From positions 124,001 to 188,000 of the forward strand of contig JAVBKT010000003.1 in assembly GCA_031553915.1 (NCBI GenBank): a DNA stretch of 64,000 bases, written 5' to 3'. This document shows, piece by piece, positions 1 to 6,459 of this stretch; position 1 is the first letter of the stretch, and each line of letters starts with the position of its first letter. The stretch is from HGM13862 sp031553915. GTDB lineage: Bacteria; Bacillota; Dehalobacteriia; UBA4068. Position numbers and translations under genes: made by a program. The notes under the pieces are model-generated. The model did not search any database and was not told the DNA's origin. It worked only from the letters and a program-made list of their open reading frames with translations.

Positions 1-1
1 A

Positions 2-38
2 ATAAAAGCTAAGAGTGAATAACCTATTTCCCTCTTAG
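2..38 (-). terminator. Probable rho-independent terminator of the Ltp-repeat protein gene
   Basis: Read on the minus strand, CTAAGAG (38-32) pairs with CTCTTAG (15-9), and the stem is followed by a short T-rich run. It lies just past the stop codon of the gene ending at 42. The stem is only 7 bp with a long loop, so the call is moderate. Confidence 0.45.
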
Positions 39-41
39 GAA

Positions 42-641
42 TTAATATCCATTCGCTTCAACGCCATAGACTGCTTGCTCGTGGGTAAATCCCTCATACT
101 CCAGCTGATCTATCAATCCTTGTCGAGAGAAAGAAGAATAATCTAAATACTGTTTCGCCATTTTGGCAGCTTGTTCAAACCAATCAGCCCCACAATTATC
201 TACCGCATAAACAGCATCTGCATGGGAAAATTTTTCATACTCCAATTGCTCAATCAATCCTTGCCGAGAAAAAGCAGAATAATTCAAGTATTCCTTTGCT
301 TTTGCCAATGCGTTTTTCTGTCCGGTGGTTGCAGTGCCTGATGGTGTTGGTGGGGGAGCAGAACCGCTACTACTAAGAGTTACAGTTTGAGTTCCTCCGT
401 CCCATGTTACACCAACGCCTAATGCCTCGGCTATAGCCCTTACTGGCAAATAAGTTACTCCATCAGAGGTAAAGGCTTCAGCTTTTGTCCCATCGGGATA
501 TGTGTAATTAATTGTTTTTCCATCAAGAACGATTGACACACCATAGTTTGCTTGAATCGTTTTTGTTATACCAGCAGCCATGGCCGGTATCGAGATAAGC
601 AATAGGGCAACAAGAATCAAAATAAATAAACGTTTTTTCAT
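42..641 (-). CDS. Secreted protein: copper-amine-oxidase N-terminal-like domain plus two Ltp repeats
   Basis: Exported 199-residue protein. Residues 1-22 form a signal peptide ending AMA-A, with no lipobox cysteine. Residues about 30-92 match the copper amine oxidase N-terminal-like domain (motif YLPVRAIAEALG, then VTWDG), a common non-catalytic cell-surface module in spore-forming anaerobes. Two tandem about 43-residue repeats follow (about 110-153 and 157-199), each with the pattern AKxYLxYSxFSRQGLIxQLEYExF, the Ltp family. Ltp proteins are known as host surface lipoproteins and as the phage TP-J34 superinfection-exclusion protein. A strong GGAGGGG site precedes the ATG. The neighbouring phage-like debris fits an accessory origin, but a role in phage exclusion is only inference. 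Confidence 0.8.
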   Translation of the reverse strand: MKKRLFILILVALLLISIPAMAAGITKTIQANYGVSIVLDGKTINYTYPDGTKAEAFTSDGVTYLPVRAIAEALGVGVTWDGGTQTVTLSSSGSAPPPTPSGTATTGQKNALAKAKEYLNYSAFSRQGLIEQLEYEKFSHADAVYAVDNCGADWFEQAAKMAKQYLDYSSFSRQGLIDQLEYEGFTHEQAVYGVEANGY

Positions 642-803
642 AAGAGTTCCCCTCCTTTAATTTAAAAGCTAACCATATTTTACCATATTTGTCTAAAAAG
701 GGGCAAGACAAAACAAAACCGCCCTACTAGGAGCGGAGAAAGAAGAGAGCTGTGTCCGATAACCCAAACACCCATCCCTCTTATGATTTTGAAGAGTATC
801 CTT

Positions 804-1170
804 CTAAGTTACATCAAGAGTTATTTGCTCGAGAGCAACAAAAGGAAGCCGCACTAAAAGCTCTGGGCGAGGCTCGGGGGATAGCTCTCCTTCCCAGTAT
901 TTGCAAATATTTTCGAAGCCAGGCAAGGTTTCAGAAAAGCAGTAATCGGGTGCGCTGGAATAACATTCCAAAAAAGCAGCGTCATGCAATGAAGCGCTTT
1001 CATATCCAATTTTCCATATGGAAGATGTGCCATCCAAAAGCCGCCCCCAATATTTATTTAAAGAAAAAAGGTCAGGACTGGCAAACGCGACTTGAAACCT
1101 TGATGGGCAATCAGGATAGTACTTGTTACGCACGTACTCAAAATCCCTCTCAATAATTGTAGTTGTTGAG
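804..1170 (-). pseudogene. C-terminal fragment of a DUF2441-like protein
   Basis: The minus-strand reading contains FEYVRNKYYPDCPSR, then KYWGRLL, then YWEGELSPEPRPELL, an order that resembles the C-terminal two thirds of DUF2441 family proteins as I remember them. No family-like N-terminal region can be read upstream. At about 1156-1165 the homology stops and a CHAP-domain fragment begins on the opposite strand. The open frame runs on to 1247, but those extra residues are low complexity and overlap the CHAP fragment. I read this as a truncated relic. Function is unknown. Confidence 0.5.
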
Positions 1171-1314
1171 AAAGTCAACGGCAACACTTTAACCACCATC
1201 GAGGGCAATACCAGTTCCGGCAACTCCGGCAGCCAGACTAACGGCAACGGGGTATACCGCAGAACACGCTACCTATCCGCCAGCTCAACTATGGGCTTTT
1301 GGCAACCAAACTAC
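1156..1314 (+). pseudogene. C-terminal fragment of a CHAP-domain amidase/lysin
   Basis: The plus-strand frame reads VVEKVNGNTLTTIEGNTSSG, then GVYRRTR, then MGFWQPNY. This is the characteristic end of CHAP amidase domains found in phage and conjugative-element lysins. The catalytic Cys and His of the N-terminal half are absent, and the upstream sequence belongs to a different, oppositely oriented gene fragment. It is therefore a remnant, presumably of an integrated phage or conjugative element. The fragment ends about 12 nt before the start of the next gene. Confidence 0.6.
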
Positions 1315-1326
1315 CAGGAGGACAAT

Positions 1327-1715
1327 ATGCAAATTAGAGATTTGGAAGTTAAAGTTATCAGCGAGAACAGCGCTATGCTACACACTGTCAAAGCAGGCTT
1401 GTGCGCCGCTCTGAAACAGACATGATAGCAAACCTCATAGAGTATTCGGAAAGCCAAGGCAGCAGAAACATGCGGCAGAAAGCCTATATGACATACTCTA
1501 AGCTTGTTAATAGTTTAGTTGGCATTGACGCCGGGCAGCGTGATTCTGTACCATTTAAGACTATCTCAACCATCATGTTCCTTGAGGATATGATACTACA
1601 TACCATTAAAGAAGAGATAGCCAAAGGCACTCACTATAAGCAAATTTATAAGGTTTGCAAAGATAACGGCGAGCAGATTATGAAGTTTGCTTATCTCCCT
1701 AGACTAACTGCATGA
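1327..1715 (+). pseudogene. Phage-like small protein, split by an apparent frameshift
   Basis: A good ribosome-binding site (GGAGG, 5 nt spacing) precedes an ATG that opens a 32-codon frame ending at 1425. Another frame overlaps it from about 1401 and runs to 1715, giving a 104-residue helical protein rich in charged residues (for example HTIKEEIAKGTHYKQIYKV). The two parts join into one plausible protein of about 128 residues if one base is gained or lost near 1401-1425. I do not recognise the family; a phage-type origin is inferred from the adjacent CHAP relic. It could instead be two independent short genes. A terminator follows at 1761. Confidence 0.45.
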
Positions 1716-1760
1716 TATAAAAATTGCCAAGCATGTACATCACTTGGCAGTCCTCCTTTT

Positions 1761-1795
1761 CCCCTCTTGGCTTAAAAACCAAGGGGGGATTTTTT
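1761..1795 (+). terminator. Rho-independent terminator after the phage-like gene
   Basis: CCCCTCTTGG (1761-1770) pairs imperfectly with CCAAGGGGGG (1779-1788), followed by GATTTTTTATTT. It directly follows the plus-strand frame ending at 1715. A second hairpin (TGCCAAG/CTTGGCA, 1725-1749) lies between them. Confidence 0.65.
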
Positions 1796-1802
1796 ATTTA
1801 CG

Positions 1803-1838
1803 CAAAAAGAAAAATAGCAGACATTATCTGTCTGCTAT
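1803..1838 (-). terminator. Rho-independent terminator of the tRNA cluster
   Basis: On the minus strand ATAGCAGAC (1838-1830) pairs with GTCTGCTAT (1822-1814), followed by TTTTCTTTTT. It lies 60 nt downstream of tRNA-Lys, the last gene of the minus-strand tRNA cluster. Confidence 0.75.
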
Positions 1839-1896
1839 CCTCTGTACTACCGCAAATACATTCTCTAATATATACAGAGTTCGTATCTGCGCGTTT

Positions 1897-1972
1897 TGGT
1901 GAGCCATCGGCGACTCGAACGCCGGACACCCTGATTAAAAGTCAGGTGCTCTACCGACTGAGCTAATGGCTC
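1897..1972 (-). tRNA. tRNA-Lys (anticodon TTT)
   Basis: A minus-strand cloverleaf. The acceptor GAGCCAT pairs with ATGGCTC, the D-arm contains AGCTCAGTCGGTAGAGC, the anticodon loop is CTTTTAA, the T-arm contains GTTCGAGTC, and CCA is encoded at 1899-1897. It is the last of four tRNAs in the cluster. Confidence 0.97.
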
Positions 1973-1976
1973 ATAC

Positions 1977-2051
1977 TGGCTGGGGTGGTAGGGTTCGAAC
2001 CTACGAATGACGGAGTCAAAGTCCGTTGCCTTACCGCTTGGCTACACCCCA
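1977..2051 (-). tRNA. tRNA-Gln (anticodon TTG)
   Basis: A minus-strand cloverleaf with acceptor TGGGGTG pairing with CACCCCA, anticodon loop CTTTGAC giving anticodon TTG, T-arm GGTTCGAACCC and an encoded CCA. It starts with U1, as is usual for bacterial tRNA-Gln. It lies 4 nt upstream of tRNA-Lys. Confidence 0.96.
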
Positions 2052-2086
2052 CTGCTTTTGTGCGGCCAAGGGCTGGTTGCGAGACC

Positions 2087-2114
2087 CCGGGCGGACCATA
2101 TTTGGTCTGCCCGG
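2087..2114. other. Strong hairpin between tRNA-His and tRNA-Gln
   Basis: CCGGGCGGACCA (2087-2098) faces TGGTCTGCCCGG (2103-2114), a 12-bp stem with one wobble/mismatch and a 4-nt loop. There is no T-tract, so it does not look like a terminator. A role in tRNA precursor processing is a guess. Confidence 0.6.
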
Positions 2115-2128
2115 TATGAACCCGCCAT

Positions 2129-2205
2129 TGGGGTGGATGAAGGGTATCGAACCCTCGAGTGCCGGAGCCACAATCCGGTGCGTTAACCGCTTCGCCACAT
2201 CCACC
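2129..2205 (-). tRNA. tRNA-His (anticodon GTG)
   Basis: A minus-strand cloverleaf with acceptor GTGGATG pairing with CATCCAC, anticodon loop TTGTGGC, T-arm GGGTTCGATACCC and an encoded CCA. An additional encoded G at position -1 (2205) faces C73, the identity element of tRNA-His. Confidence 0.96.
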
Positions 2206-2348
2206 ACGCACAGAGAATATACTATCAAAACCAATCCGGCTTGTCAAGCATATTTTGGATGTCAGCCCACTTCATCCCGGCTTAAGGCGATGAGGCCTGA
2301 TAGCCGTTACCGGTTCAAATTACTACTTGTCCCAAAATTTTGGGCAAA

Positions 2349-2374
2349 GCAACCGCGCCCAAAGGCGCGGTTGC
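2349..2374 (-). terminator. Terminator-like hairpin downstream of tRNA-Cys
   Basis: GCAACCGCGCC (2349-2359) pairs perfectly with GGCGCGGTTGC (2364-2374). Read on the minus strand it follows tRNA-Cys by 6 nt and is followed by TTTGCCC and then a CCCAAAATTTTGGG palindrome. The short T-run makes it a weak terminator or a processing element. Confidence 0.45.
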
Positions 2375-2380
2375 AAGCTC

Positions 2381-2454
2381 TGGAGGCGCCACCCAGATTT
2401 GAACTGGGGGTAAAGGATTTGCAGTCCTCTGCCTTACCACTTGGCTATGGCGCC
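2381..2454 (-). tRNA. tRNA-Cys (anticodon GCA)
   Basis: A minus-strand cloverleaf with acceptor GGCGCCA pairing with TGGCGCC, D-arm containing AGCCAAGTGGTAAGGC, anticodon loop CTGCAAA, T-arm AGTTCAAATCT and an encoded CCA. It is the first tRNA of the cluster, 12 nt downstream of the probable transcription start. Confidence 0.96.
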
Positions 2455-2472
2455 AGATGACGAGCAACATAA

Positions 2473-2501
2473 ATAATATCATAAAGAAAAACGAAATGCA
2501 A
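2473..2501 (-). promoter_or_regulatory. Sigma-A-type promoter of the tRNA cluster
   Basis: On the minus strand, a -35 box TTGCAT (2501-2496), a 17-bp spacer and a -10 box TATTAT (2478-2473) place the start about 10 nt before mature tRNA-Cys. The spacing is ideal and the position makes sense for a stable-RNA operon. Confidence 0.65.
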
Positions 2502-2759
2502 GACTTAGTTAGCTGCAAAAAATATTATTTCTTAGCGCCAGTAATCAAGATATTTTATTCCTTGCCCGCACAAAATATATGCTATAATTTTTTTTATTTT
2601 TTCCCGCTGGAATTAATCCTTGTTTTCCCCTATTAAAAAATAAAAATTTATGGTATTATCATATATAATGCGGTTATGTGATTTTGCATCACTTTATTGC
2701 GTTAAGCTGCTTAGGATTTTGCGGATACTGTTTTCCGCTCTGTGGGAGGAAATAGCCTT
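2502..2759. other. AT-rich intergenic region with possible plus-strand promoter
   Basis: Divergent spacer between the tRNA promoter and the flavodoxin-like reductase gene. A plus-strand TTGCCC (2562) and TATAAT (2583) are only 15 bp apart, so the promoter is uncertain. A second TATAAT at 2664 lacks a good -35 box. I see no gene in it. Confidence 0.4.
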
Positions 2760-3299
2760 ATGCCAAAAAAGATACTTATCTGCCACAGCAGCCCCCGCAA
2801 AGGGGGTAACAGCGATATCCTTGCCGACCGCTTTGCCGATGGCGCAAGAGCAGCCGGGCATCAAATCACGCAGTTGCCGATCGGCCAATTGAGCATCAGC
2901 GGCTGCCTGGCTTGCGAATATTGTCATGAGCACGATAACAAGTGCCTGATTGATGACGATATGCGTAGCGTTTATCCTCAGCTGGCCACGGCAGATTGCA
3001 TTGTTTTCGCAGCCCCGCTTTATTACTACACCCTGCCTACCCAGTTAAAAGCGGTGATAGACCGTTTCTATGCCATTGATGACGGCAGCTTCAAAAAGGA
3101 ATGTGTGCTGTTGATGACAGCAATGGATGATAAAGAAAACACTTTTGCTGCGGCAGCTATGGCCTATCAGCTGGCAATGGTCGATTATCTTGGCTGGAAG
3201 GACTGCGGGCAAATTTTTGCGGGAGGCGTAAGTGATATCGGCGCTATTAATGGTCACCCTGCCCTCGAACAGGCATATCAATTGGGGCTACACATTTAA
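2760..3299 (+). CDS. Flavodoxin-like NADPH-dependent FMN reductase family protein
   Basis: A 179-residue soluble protein of the NAD(P)H-dependent FMN reductase/iron-sulfur flavoprotein family, which moves electrons between pyridine nucleotide and quinones or other acceptors through bound FMN. The N-terminus has the phosphate-binding loop ICHSSPRKGGNSD. A mid-region pair of cysteines (CLACEYCHEHDNKC, about residues 52-65) is typical of this family. The motif FAAPLYYYTLPTQLKAVIDR completes the flavin site. The ATG at 2760 is chosen because GGGAGGA lies 9 nt upstream; an in-frame GTG at 2742 overlaps that site. It overlaps the first chromate-transporter gene by 1 nt, so translation is probably coupled. 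A reductase partner for the transporter is possible but unproven. Confidence 0.8.
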   Translation: MPKKILICHSSPRKGGNSDILADRFADGARAAGHQITQLPIGQLSISGCLACEYCHEHDNKCLIDDDMRSVYPQLATADCIVFAAPLYYYTLPTQLKAVIDRFYAIDDGSFKKECVLLMTAMDDKENTFAAAAMAYQLAMVDYLGWKDCGQIFAGGVSDIGAINGHPALEQAYQLGLHI

Positions 3300-3868
3300 T
3301 GCTGAAAAAATTCTTTACTACTCTTGCTATCTTTGCCAAAATCGGCATCTCTGTTTTTGGCGGCGGCTATGTGATGCTGCCCATTTTGGAGCGGGAATTA
3401 GTCAACAAGCGCGGCTGGCTGACTTCTGCGGAGCTGGCTGATTATTATGCCCTGGCGCAATGCCAAAACGGGCCGATTGCCATTAATGTTTCTGTGCTTG
3501 TCGCCACCAACCACTATGGCGTGGCCTGCGGTATTGCCGCAGCCCTTGGCATTGCCCTGCCCTCATTCGTTATTATTCTTATTATTGCTGCGCTGCTGAC
3601 CAATTTTTCTCATATCCCACAAGTCAACCAGTCCTTTGCCGGAATTAAGGTGGCGGTGGCCGCTTTGGTGGTTAATGCTGCATGGAGCCTGATCAAGGAA
3701 GGGGTACGCAATCTTCCTTCTGTGATTATTTTCCTTTGCGCTTTTGCTTTACTGCTCTTTAACTTGCTCAGCCCGATACTGATAGTTATTGGCGCGGCAG
3801 CGGCGGGGATTATCATCAGCTTGGTACAACAAAAGCTGCGCCATAAAAAAGAGGAGGTTGACGCATGA
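3299..3868 (+). CDS. Chromate transporter family protein, first half-size subunit
   Basis: A 189-residue integral membrane protein of the CHR (ChrA) family, short-chain type. It has the family signature FGGGYVMLPILERELV near residue 18 and the YALAQCQNGPIAIN segment, followed by four to five hydrophobic segments. Short CHR proteins occur as adjacent pairs that together equal one full-length ChrA. The second member follows with a 4-nt overlap. Full-length relatives export chromate; in anaerobes without chromate exposure the true substrate of the pairs is usually not known. Confidence 0.85.
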   Translation: MLKKFFTTLAIFAKIGISVFGGGYVMLPILERELVNKRGWLTSAELADYYALAQCQNGPIAINVSVLVATNHYGVACGIAAALGIALPSFVIILIIAALLTNFSHIPQVNQSFAGIKVAVAALVVNAAWSLIKEGVRNLPSVIIFLCAFALLLFNLLSPILIVIGAAAAGIIISLVQQKLRHKKEEVDA

Positions 3869-4416
3869 CCTATCTCCTCCTTTTCTGGGAATTTTTCAAA
3901 ATTGGCCTCTTTGGTATTGGCGGCGGCCTGGCAGCTTTGCCCTTTCTCTTTGATCTGGCCAATACCTATGATTGGTTCACCTCTGCCGAGCTGGTAGATA
4001 TGATTGCTGTTGCTGAATCTACCCCCGGGCCGATTGCCATTAATATGGCAACTTATGCCGGTTATCATGCGGCTGGTATCAGCGGAGCAGCCATTGCTAC
4101 CCTGGGTCTGATGGTCCCGCCAGTGATTGTTTCTATCCTCATCTGCAAAATACTTGCCCACTGGAAAGAGAACAAATATGTGCTTGCTGCCTTTAGTGGC
4201 CTGCGTCCCGGTGTGGCCGGGCTTTTGGCAGCCATTGCACTCAGCCTGATTGCCATGGCAGTGTGCGGAACTACCGATATTTTTCAGATTAGCAGCATAA
4301 ATATTAAAGCGCTGATATTTTTTGTGTTGTTAACCCCTGCGGTATTTTATTTTAAAAAACAAGTTATTGTCTTTATTGTTATCGGCGCTGCCGTGGGCAT
4401 TATTTTTCAGTTTTAA
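3865..4416 (+). CDS. Chromate transporter family protein, second half-size subunit
   Basis: A 183-residue membrane protein homologous to the preceding gene, with FGIGGGLAALPFLFDLA near residue 16 and the corresponding AVAESTPGPIAINMATYAGY segment. Later hydrophobic stretches include VIVFIVIGAAVGIIF at the C-terminus. It overlaps the first subunit by ATGA-type coupling (3865-3868), as expected for a pair acting as a heterodimer with subunits in opposite topology. Substrate specificity is unproven. Confidence 0.85.
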   Translation: MTYLLLFWEFFKIGLFGIGGGLAALPFLFDLANTYDWFTSAELVDMIAVAESTPGPIAINMATYAGYHAAGISGAAIATLGLMVPPVIVSILICKILAHWKENKYVLAAFSGLRPGVAGLLAAIALSLIAMAVCGTTDIFQISSINIKALIFFVLLTPAVFYFKKQVIVFIVIGAAVGIIFQF

Positions 4417-4462
4417 GCGCGAGAGGCTACACTATTTTTTCAATATAAGGAGTTTATTTTTA

Positions 4463-5632
4463 ATGGATTTATTTGAAAAACTGCAATTACCGGAACTGCT
4501 TGACCAAATTCGCGCAGCCGGTGTTTATCCCTATTTTCATGAATTGCAAAGCAGACAGGACACAACGGTTATCATGGAAGGCAAACGCCGCATTATGCTC
4601 GGCAGTAATAATTATCTTGGCCTTACCGTGCACCCGGAAGTTGTGGGCGCCGCTAAAGCTGCGCTTGACAATTATGGCAGCGGCTGCTCCGGTTCGCGCT
4701 TTCTAAACGGCACCTTGGATATGCATATTCAGCTGGAAAAAGAGCTGGCGGATTTTGTCCATAAAGAGGATGCCATCACCTTTTCTACCGGCTTTCAAAC
4801 CAATGTCGGCATTATCAGCGCCCTGATCGGCCCGCATGATTATATGCTTTGCGATATGGAAAACCACGCCAGCATCTATGATGGCTGTAAGCTCAGCTTT
4901 GGTAAGATGCTGCGTTATAAGCACAGCGATATGGCTGATCTGGAACGTAAACTGCAAAAAGTGCCCGAGCAAAGCGGCGCTCTAATTATCACTGACGGTG
5001 TTTTTTCGATGAGCGGCGATTTGGCAAAGCTGCCGGAAATCGTGGCTCTGGCCAAGCAATACGGCGCGCGTATCATGGTCGACGATGCTCATGGTTTTGG
5101 CGTTATTGGCGAGGGCGGACGCGGCACTGCCTCATATTTTGGCTTGGAAAATGATGTTGACGTGATTATGAGCACCTTCTCCAAATCCCTGGCCTCGCTA
5201 GGGGGCTTTGCTGCCGCTAACGCACAGGTGATTGACTATTTGCGCCACAGCGCCCGCGCCTTCATCTTTTCCGCTTCCATGACCCCGGCCTCTGCTGCCG
5301 CGGCGCTGGCAGCCTTAAATATCATCAGTAAGCATCCTGAGCTGCCTGCCCGATTGCTGCAACTGGCCGACTACATGCGCTGCGGGCTAAAAAAGCGCGG
5401 CGTAACTATTCGCGACAGCGCGGCGCCGATTATCCCTATTTATACTTATGATGCCATGCATACCCTGGTTGTCAACCGCCGTCTCTATGATGAGGGGGTT
5501 TATGCTAATTGCGTCCTGCCGCCGGCTACCGCGCCTGATGAATGTCTGATCCGCACCAGCCTGATGGCTAGCCATAGCGAAGAATTGCTGGATGAGGCGA
5601 TGGATATTATTGCCCGGGTGATCAAAGAGTAA
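4463..5632 (+). CDS. Alpha-oxoamine synthase, serine palmitoyltransferase-like
   Basis: A PLP-dependent enzyme of the alpha-oxoamine synthase family (389 residues), condensing an amino acid with an acyl thioester and releasing CO2. Visible elements are GSNNYLGL (about 47-54), GSGCSGSRFLNGT (about 72-84), the cofactor-stacking histidine of ENHASIYDG, the DDAHGFG aspartate/histidine (about 207-213), and the Schiff-base lysine K241 in STFSKSLASLGGF. The GVYPYF N-terminus, the FLNGTLDMHIQLEKEL stretch and the SKSLAS lysine motif look more like bacterial serine palmitoyltransferase than BioF or Kbl, from memory of those families. The start is set by TAAGGAG 10 nt upstream. A short-chain dehydrogenase follows 29 nt downstream. 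Acyl and amino substrates are inference. Confidence 0.82.
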   Translation: MDLFEKLQLPELLDQIRAAGVYPYFHELQSRQDTTVIMEGKRRIMLGSNNYLGLTVHPEVVGAAKAALDNYGSGCSGSRFLNGTLDMHIQLEKELADFVHKEDAITFSTGFQTNVGIISALIGPHDYMLCDMENHASIYDGCKLSFGKMLRYKHSDMADLERKLQKVPEQSGALIITDGVFSMSGDLAKLPEIVALAKQYGARIMVDDAHGFGVIGEGGRGTASYFGLENDVDVIMSTFSKSLASLGGFAAANAQVIDYLRHSARAFIFSASMTPASAAAALAALNIISKHPELPARLLQLADYMRCGLKKRGVTIRDSAAPIIPIYTYDAMHTLVVNRRLYDEGVYANCVLPPATAPDECLIRTSLMASHSEELLDEAMDIIARVIKE

Positions 5633-5661
5633 AGATTATCAAAGAAAAAAGGAGAGCGCTC

Positions 5662-6459
5662 ATGCTAAGAGTCATCGTCATCAGCGGAGCCAGCTCCGGG
5701 CTGGGAAAAGCAATGGCAGAGCTGTTTGCGGCAAGCGGGGACAAGGTTTACGACCTCTCGCGCAGCGGCCAAAATTGTGCTAATATTATACATATCGATT
5801 GTGATCTCACTCAGCCTGCACAAATCCAAGCTGCTTTTGCGCAAATCGGCGTTGATAATGGACATATCGATCTTTTGATCAACAACGCGGGTATGGGCGT
5901 ATCCGGCGCCACCGAATATATCAGTGAAGAAGAGGCCAGAGCTCTGATGGATGTTGATTTCTTTGCCGCCTGGTTTTGCACTAAAGCTGCCCTGCCCTGG
6001 CTGCGCGCTGCCAGAGGCGCGAAAATTATCAATATCAGCTCAGTCGCGGCAGTTTTCGCTATCCCCTTCCAAAGCTTTTATTCGGCTGCCAAAGCGGCAA
6101 CTAATGCCCTCACTGAAGCTCTAGCCATTGAATTGAAACCCTGGCATATTGGCGTCACCGCTTTAATGCCCGGAGATGTCAAAAGCGGCTTTACTGCCGC
6201 GCGGGTGAAAAATTTTGCGGGCGAAGATATTTATGGCAAGGCCATGAAAAAATCGCTGGCAGTGATGGAAAGGGATGAAACCACCGGCATGTCCCCGGAG
6301 ACAATCGCCGCCAAAGTTTATCAGCTGGCCGGGAAAAGGAGATTAAAGCCACTTTATACCTGCGGGGTGAAATACAAATTTTTTCTTTTCCTCGGCAAAA
6401 TTTTACCCTGCGCTGTCATCAGCCGCATAATTGGTGCCATGTATGCCCCAAAAGAGTAA
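5662..6459 (+). CDS. Short-chain dehydrogenase/reductase (candidate 3-ketosphinganine reductase-like)
   Basis: A 265-residue classical SDR. The NAD(P)-binding GASSGLGKA lies near residue 9, followed by NNAGMGVSG, the catalytic serine in NISSVAA, and YSAAKAA carrying the catalytic Tyr and Lys (about 140-145). The C-terminus is hydrophobic (FFLFLGKILPCAVISRIIG), suggesting peripheral membrane association, as in lipid-acting SDRs. A strong AGGAGAG site precedes the ATG. It follows the alpha-oxoamine synthase closely and in the same direction. This suggests it reduces that enzyme's ketone product, as 3-ketosphinganine reductase does in sphingolipid synthesis. The pathway assignment is inference; the SDR fold is secure. 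Confidence 0.8.
   Translation: MLRVIVISGASSGLGKAMAELFAASGDKVYDLSRSGQNCANIIHIDCDLTQPAQIQAAFAQIGVDNGHIDLLINNAGMGVSGATEYISEEEARALMDVDFFAAWFCTKAALPWLRAARGAKIINISSVAAVFAIPFQSFYSAAKAATNALTEALAIELKPWHIGVTALMPGDVKSGFTAARVKNFAGEDIYGKAMKKSLAVMERDETTGMSPETIAAKVYQLAGKRRLKPLYTCGVKYKFFLFLGKILPCAVISRIIGAMYAPKE

Noticed and set aside
752..1156. Plus-strand open frame of 134 codons starting at GTG 752
   Set aside because: It lies antisense to the DUF2441-like fragment, whose composition and motifs look like real protein, while this frame is rich in rare residues and has no domain or clear ribosome-binding site.
2650..2892. Plus-strand 80-codon frame beginning at 2650
   Set aside because: It overlaps the flavodoxin-like reductase in another frame, and its residues show no family pattern; the reductase start has the ribosome-binding site.
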